Part shown: piece by piece, positions 6,684 through 9,252 of the stretch
Numbering within the stretch: position 1 is the stretch's first letter
Layout of the letters: each line of letters opens with the position of its first letter
DNA from: DASQFQ01 sp035633075
Lineage (GTDB): Bacteria > Actinomycetota > Thermoleophilia > Solirubrobacterales > Solirubrobacteraceae
NCBI GenBank assembly: GCA_035633075.1
Contig: DASQFQ010000131.1
Coordinates: forward strand, 1 to 9,252
DNA: 9,252 nucleotides
Reading direction: 5' to 3'
Made by a program: the position numbers and the translations under genes
The notes under the pieces: model-generated
Told to the model about the DNA's origin: nothing
The model's input: the letters and a program-made list of their open reading frames with translations, nothing else
Database searches by the model: none

Positions 6684-7460
6684 TCAGGCCGGCTGCAGGC
6701 TGGCGGCGACCGACGCGCCGGCGCAGCGGTCGACGAACCCGGGGGTGGCGAGGACCCGGTCGCCGGCCAGGATCGTCATCGCCTCATGGCCTCGCAGCCC
6801 CGCCGTCCAGGCCGGCCCGGCGACGCCCATGGCGAAGGCCGCCGTGGCGTGGGCATCGGCGGTGGCGAGGTCGGGCCCGACGACGGTGACCGCGAGGACG
6901 CCGGCGGGTGGGCGACCGCTGCGCGGGTCGACGATGTGCTCGCCGCGCTCGTAGGCGCCCGAGGTCGCCACGGCCGCGTCGGTGAGCGCGAGGACGGCGG
7001 CGAGGCGGTCGCGCCTGCGCGGGTGCCGGATCCCCACCCGCCAGCGCTCGCCGGGCTCGGGCGCGCCGCGCACCAGGACGTCGCCGCCGGCGTTGACGCA
7101 GAAATCGCGCGCCCCGGCGGCCTCGAGCAGGGCGGCGACGCGGTCGACCGACCAGCCCTTGACGAGGCCCGAGGGGTCCAGCCCGCCGCGCGCGCGTGGA
7201 TCGAAGAAGCCACCAGTGCGCACCCGCAGGTGCTCGCAACGCTCGAGCACCTCGCGGACGACGGGGTGGGCGTCGTGCAGCGCGAGCTCCCCGCGATCCA
7301 GGCGGCTGATCTCGCTGCCCGGCCGGTACGGGCTGAAGGTCGCGTCGACGAAGCGCAGCCAGTCGAACGCACCGTCGAGAGCGGCGGGATCCACGCCGGG
7401 GTCACGGACGTCGATCTCGACCGGCATGCCCATGACGTGCTCGACGCGGTGCTCAGCCAC
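6684..7460 (-). CDS. apbE: ApbE-type FAD:protein FMN transferase
   Basis: A 258-residue flavin transferase that splits FAD and attaches FMN through a phosphoester to Thr/Ser of target proteins. Family motifs in order: FSPYRPGSEISRLD (42-55), GFFDPR (84-89), LDPSGLVKGWSVDR (94-107, Lys101 in the FAD pocket) and CVNAGGDV (121-128). Then follow ATSGAYERG (165-173), HIVDPRSGRP (175-184) and ADAHATA (201-207), which carries the conserved metal-binding Asp202 and Thr206. All key segments are intact. Unlike the exported lipoprotein ApbE of many Gram-negatives, no signal peptide or lipobox Cys is visible, so the protein looks cytosolic. The GTG at 7460 overlaps the FMN-binding gene by 8 bp (GTGGCTGA contains its stop) and has GAGG at 7467-7470, 6 nt upstream. 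Overlap with its probable substrate gene points to translational coupling. Confidence 0.95.
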   Translation of the reverse strand: MAEHRVEHVMGMPVEIDVRDPGVDPAALDGAFDWLRFVDATFSPYRPGSEISRLDRGELALHDAHPVVREVLERCEHLRVRTGGFFDPRARGGLDPSGLVKGWSVDRVAALLEAAGARDFCVNAGGDVLVRGAPEPGERWRVGIRHPRRRDRLAAVLALTDAAVATSGAYERGEHIVDPRSGRPPAGVLAVTVVGPDLATADAHATAAFAMGVAGPAWTAGLRGHEAMTILAGDRVLATPGFVDRCAGASVAASLQPA

Positions 7461-7899
7461 GGCGGGCCTCGTCGATCGCCGACTGCAGCGATTCGAGCCA
7501 GCTCAGGCTCGTGGTCGTCGCCCCGGACACCGTGTGGATGCGGGCGCTGCCGGCGCGCAGCGCCTCCGCGCGGAGGATCGGCTCGGCGCGGGCGTTGAGG
7601 GCCTGCGTGTGCGAGCCGTCGCTGGTCAGCGAGACCGTCTCGACGCCGGTCAGCCGCCCCTTGGTGAGGGTGGCCCGCACCTGGATCACCGAGAACGGGG
7701 TCGCGATGACGCGGCCCGTCGCCGTCTTCGACCCCGGCGGTGAGGCGTGTGGCGGCTGACTGGGCCGCGCCGGGGGAGCCGGCGGCGGCCTGTGCACGGC
7801 GGAGTTCGGGTTCGCCGCCACCTGCGGGTGCGTCTTGTAGTTGACGAGCAGGACGACCGCCACGGCGGTCACCACGAGGGCTGTGAGGGCTCTCCCCAT
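7453..7899 (-). CDS. Membrane-anchored FMN-binding domain protein
   Basis: A 148-residue protein. It has an N-terminal hydrophobic helix (~4-20), a Pro/Ala-rich linker (~31-58) and a C-terminal FMN_bind domain (~60-145), like that of NqrC/RnfG. The attachment motif is TVSGATTTS (123-131), and the flavin-carrying residue by family precedent is Thr128 (codon 7516-7518). It is followed by the typical SLQSAID helix (137-143). The helix with a short MGR start suggests an N-in/C-out anchor, with the flavin domain outside the membrane. The reported ApbE target consensus Dxx(s/t)gA(T/S) would have Asp at 122; here it is His. The ATG at 7899 has no clear Shine-Dalgarno sequence, but the upstream gene stops only 5 bp earlier, so reinitiation is likely. 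Its place between the flavocytochrome and apbE fits an electron acceptor or relay that ApbE flavinylates. Confidence 0.9.
   Translation of the reverse strand: MGRALTALVVTAVAVVLLVNYKTHPQVAANPNSAVHRPPPAPPARPSQPPHASPPGSKTATGRVIATPFSVIQVRATLTKGRLTGVETVSLTSDGSHTQALNARAEPILRAEALRAGSARIHTVSGATTTSLSWLESLQSAIDEARRG
7467..7470 (-). promoter_or_regulatory. Ribosome binding site of apbE
   Basis: On the minus strand this is GAGG, 6 nt before the GTG at 7460 and inside the last codons of the FMN-binding gene. It supports GTG 7460 over the internal ATG codons ten and twelve residues on. Confidence 0.5.
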
Positions 7900-7904
7900 G
7901 TGGG

Positions 7905-9252
7905 CTAGAGAGCGAACCGCTCCGTGATGATCTGGCGGCTCGGCACCCCGGCGCGGCGGAGGCTCGCGCCTGTCGCCACGGTCATCGCCGGCGGGCCGCA
8001 GACGTAGACGTCGCGCGCGGCGATGTCAGGCACCAGCTCCCGCAGGTGCTCGGGTGAGAGCAGCGCGGACGCCTGGGGATCGCGGTGGTCGCCGAGCACG
8101 TAATGGAGGTCGGCGCCGCGGCGGCGGGCGAGGTCGTCGAGCTCCCCGCGCAGGATGACGTCGTCCGCGTGCGCCGCGCGGTAGACGACGGCGATGTCGC
8201 CCGCCTCCCCGGGCATGTCCTCCAACAGCGCGCGGATCGGCGCGATGCCGACGCCGCCGGCGATCAGCGCCACGCGCGGGCGCCGGCGCGCCGCGCTGGT
8301 GAAGGCGCCGAACGGGCCCTCGACGACGACGCGGGTTCCCGGCCGGATCGAGCCGAGCCCCGCGCTGTAGGCCCCGAGGCCCTTGACCGTGATCCGCAGC
8401 CGGCGACCGTCGGGGGCGGCCGAGAGCGAGAACGGATGGGCCTCCCACCAGTGATCGCGGGTAAGGAACCGCCAGGTGAAGAACTGGCCGGCGCGCGCCT
8501 TGAGTCGGTCGAGGTGGGCGCCGCCGATCTCCAGCGACACGACCCCAGGCCCTTCGGCGACCACCCGGTCGACGCGCAGGCCGTAGTACGCGTTGCGCGC
8601 CGCCGGGATGCCGAGCCGGAACAGCACGAGCGCCCCGAGGGTCGCGAGGTACAGCGCGTACCAGTACGCGCGCGCGAGCGAGCCGCCGACGAAGTCCGTG
8701 CCCGTCGCGAGCTGGTGGCTGAAGGCGAGCGCGATCGCGAGGTAGGCGTAGAGGTGCACGAAGTACCACGTCTCGTAGCGGAGCCGCCGGCGCACGATCA
8801 CGATCGAGGTGACCACGACGGCGATCAGCATCGCGAGGCCGGCCGTGGCGGTGATCACCCCCGGATAGCCCGTCACCAGCCGCCCCGCCTCGGTGGGCAG
8901 CGAGACCCCGTCGTCCAGCGCGTAGCCCGCGGTGACGAGCCCCGCATGAGCGAGCAGCAGGGTCAGGCAGGCGTGGCCGTTGCGCCGATGCCAGACAGTG
9001 AGGCGGTCGAAGCCCACGAGCCGGTCGAGGACCGGGATGCGACCGAGCAGCAGGACCTGCACGAGCACGAGGTAGGCGCCGAGAAGGCCCGTGAGGCGGC
9101 CGAGGCTGGTGAGCAGGCTCGCGGTGTCGTCGATGTCGTCCACGCCGCCGCCCTGCCACCACAGGACGGTGATCGCGGCGGCGTTCGCGAGCCCGAGCAC
9201 CCCCAGCGCCCAGCCACCCAGCGCCCATCGCGATCGGCGGTAAGGGACCGAG
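7905..9252 (-). CDS. Ferric reductase/NOX-like transmembrane flavocytochrome (5' end outside window)
   Basis: A heme membrane domain fused to a ferredoxin-reductase-like FAD/NAD(P)H module. The following numbering is from the GTG at 9200. The membrane helices run to ~200 and carry four His: H71/H85 (14 apart) and H149/H162 (13 apart), the spacing that binds two stacked hemes in NADPH oxidases and ferric reductases. The FAD segment HPFSLSAAP is at 255-263, GAYSAGL at 276-282, the NAD(P)-binding glycine loop AGGVGIAP at 314-321 and CGPPAM at 401-406. The tail ITERFAL ends with an aromatic near the C-terminus. It should move electrons from cytosolic NAD(P)H to the outer face. I do not accept GTG 9200 as the start. 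It has no spaced Shine-Dalgarno sequence, and the frame stays open to 9252, reading RRSRWALGGWALG, a natural basic-then-hydrophobic first helix. The true start is therefore probably beyond the edge. It is the first gene of the unit visible here. Confidence 0.93.
   Translation of the reverse strand, partial: SVPYRRSRWALGGWALGVLGLANAAAITVLWWQGGGVDDIDDTASLLTSLGRLTGLLGAYLVLVQVLLLGRIPVLDRLVGFDRLTVWHRRNGHACLTLLLAHAGLVTAGYALDDGVSLPTEAGRLVTGYPGVITATAGLAMLIAVVVTSIVIVRRRLRYETWYFVHLYAYLAIALAFSHQLATGTDFVGGSLARAYWYALYLATLGALVLFRLGIPAARNAYYGLRVDRVVAEGPGVVSLEIGGAHLDRLKARAGQFFTWRFLTRDHWWEAHPFSLSAAPDGRRLRITVKGLGAYSAGLGSIRPGTRVVVEGPFGAFTSAARRRPRVALIAGGVGIAPIRALLEDMPGEAGDIAVVYRAAHADDVILRGELDDLARRRGADLHYVLGDHRDPQASALLSPEHLRELVPDIAARDVYVCGPPAMTVATGASLRRAGVPSRQIITERFAL

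Noticed and set aside
9198..9200. GTG as the true start of the flavocytochrome
   Set aside because: The frame continues open to the window end with a basic then hydrophobic N-terminus typical of a first membrane helix, and the GTG lacks a spaced Shine-Dalgarno sequence.
1..9252. CRISPR array, tRNA/rRNA, insertion sequence or attachment site
   Set aside because: I saw no regularly spaced repeats, no tRNA-like cloverleaf with a T-arm GGTTCRA box, no transposase or integrase motifs and no terminal inverted repeats with target duplications.

Overview
The window is very GC-rich (roughly 73-75% in the genes by eye), uses many GTG starts and packs genes tightly. The gene set (MmpL-type RND transporter, HTH_42 protein, class I P450, ferric reductase with an FMN-binding partner and ApbE) fits a high-GC actinomycete. 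A deep-branching group such as Thermoleophilia/Solirubrobacterales is my guess, from general resemblance only; no rRNA or other phylogenetic marker is present.

Layout: (1) 1-470 (+) is the C-terminal part of a cytochrome P450, cut by the window edge. (2) 475-2323 (-) is a two-gene unit. An HTH_42/AlkZ-like winged-helix protein comes first, followed by a small membrane-anchored GGDEF diguanylate cyclase. (3) 2324-2724 is a 400-bp divergent spacer of lower GC with short hairpins and promoter-like sites facing both ways. (4) 2725-6680 (+) is yceH, then an MmpL-family transporter 10 bp later, then an NAD(P)-binding extended SDR whose start is hard to place. The 5540-5714 stretch shows coding-like base use in a frame that has no start codon. 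(5) 6684-9252 (-) is a three-gene redox unit. In transcription order it holds a ferric-reductase/NOX-like flavocytochrome (5' end outside the window), a membrane-anchored FMN-binding-domain protein and an ApbE FAD:protein FMN transferase.

The best-understood functional unit is the last one. The flavocytochrome should pass electrons from cytosolic NAD(P)H through FAD and two hemes across the membrane. The FMN-binding protein would accept them outside on an FMN attached by ApbE. This is a known style of flavin-based extracytoplasmic electron transfer, so it is not new as a class. It has two odd details: the ApbE has no visible export signal, and the FMN-attachment motif has His where the reported consensus has Asp.

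I found no mobile element, CRISPR array, tRNA/rRNA, recognisable riboswitch or strong intrinsic terminator. Two convergent gene pairs are separated by only 4 and 3 bp. I do not see a convincing wholly new system; the most useful leads are the 5540-5714 frame puzzle, the leaderless-promoter-like sites and the details of the flavin cassette.
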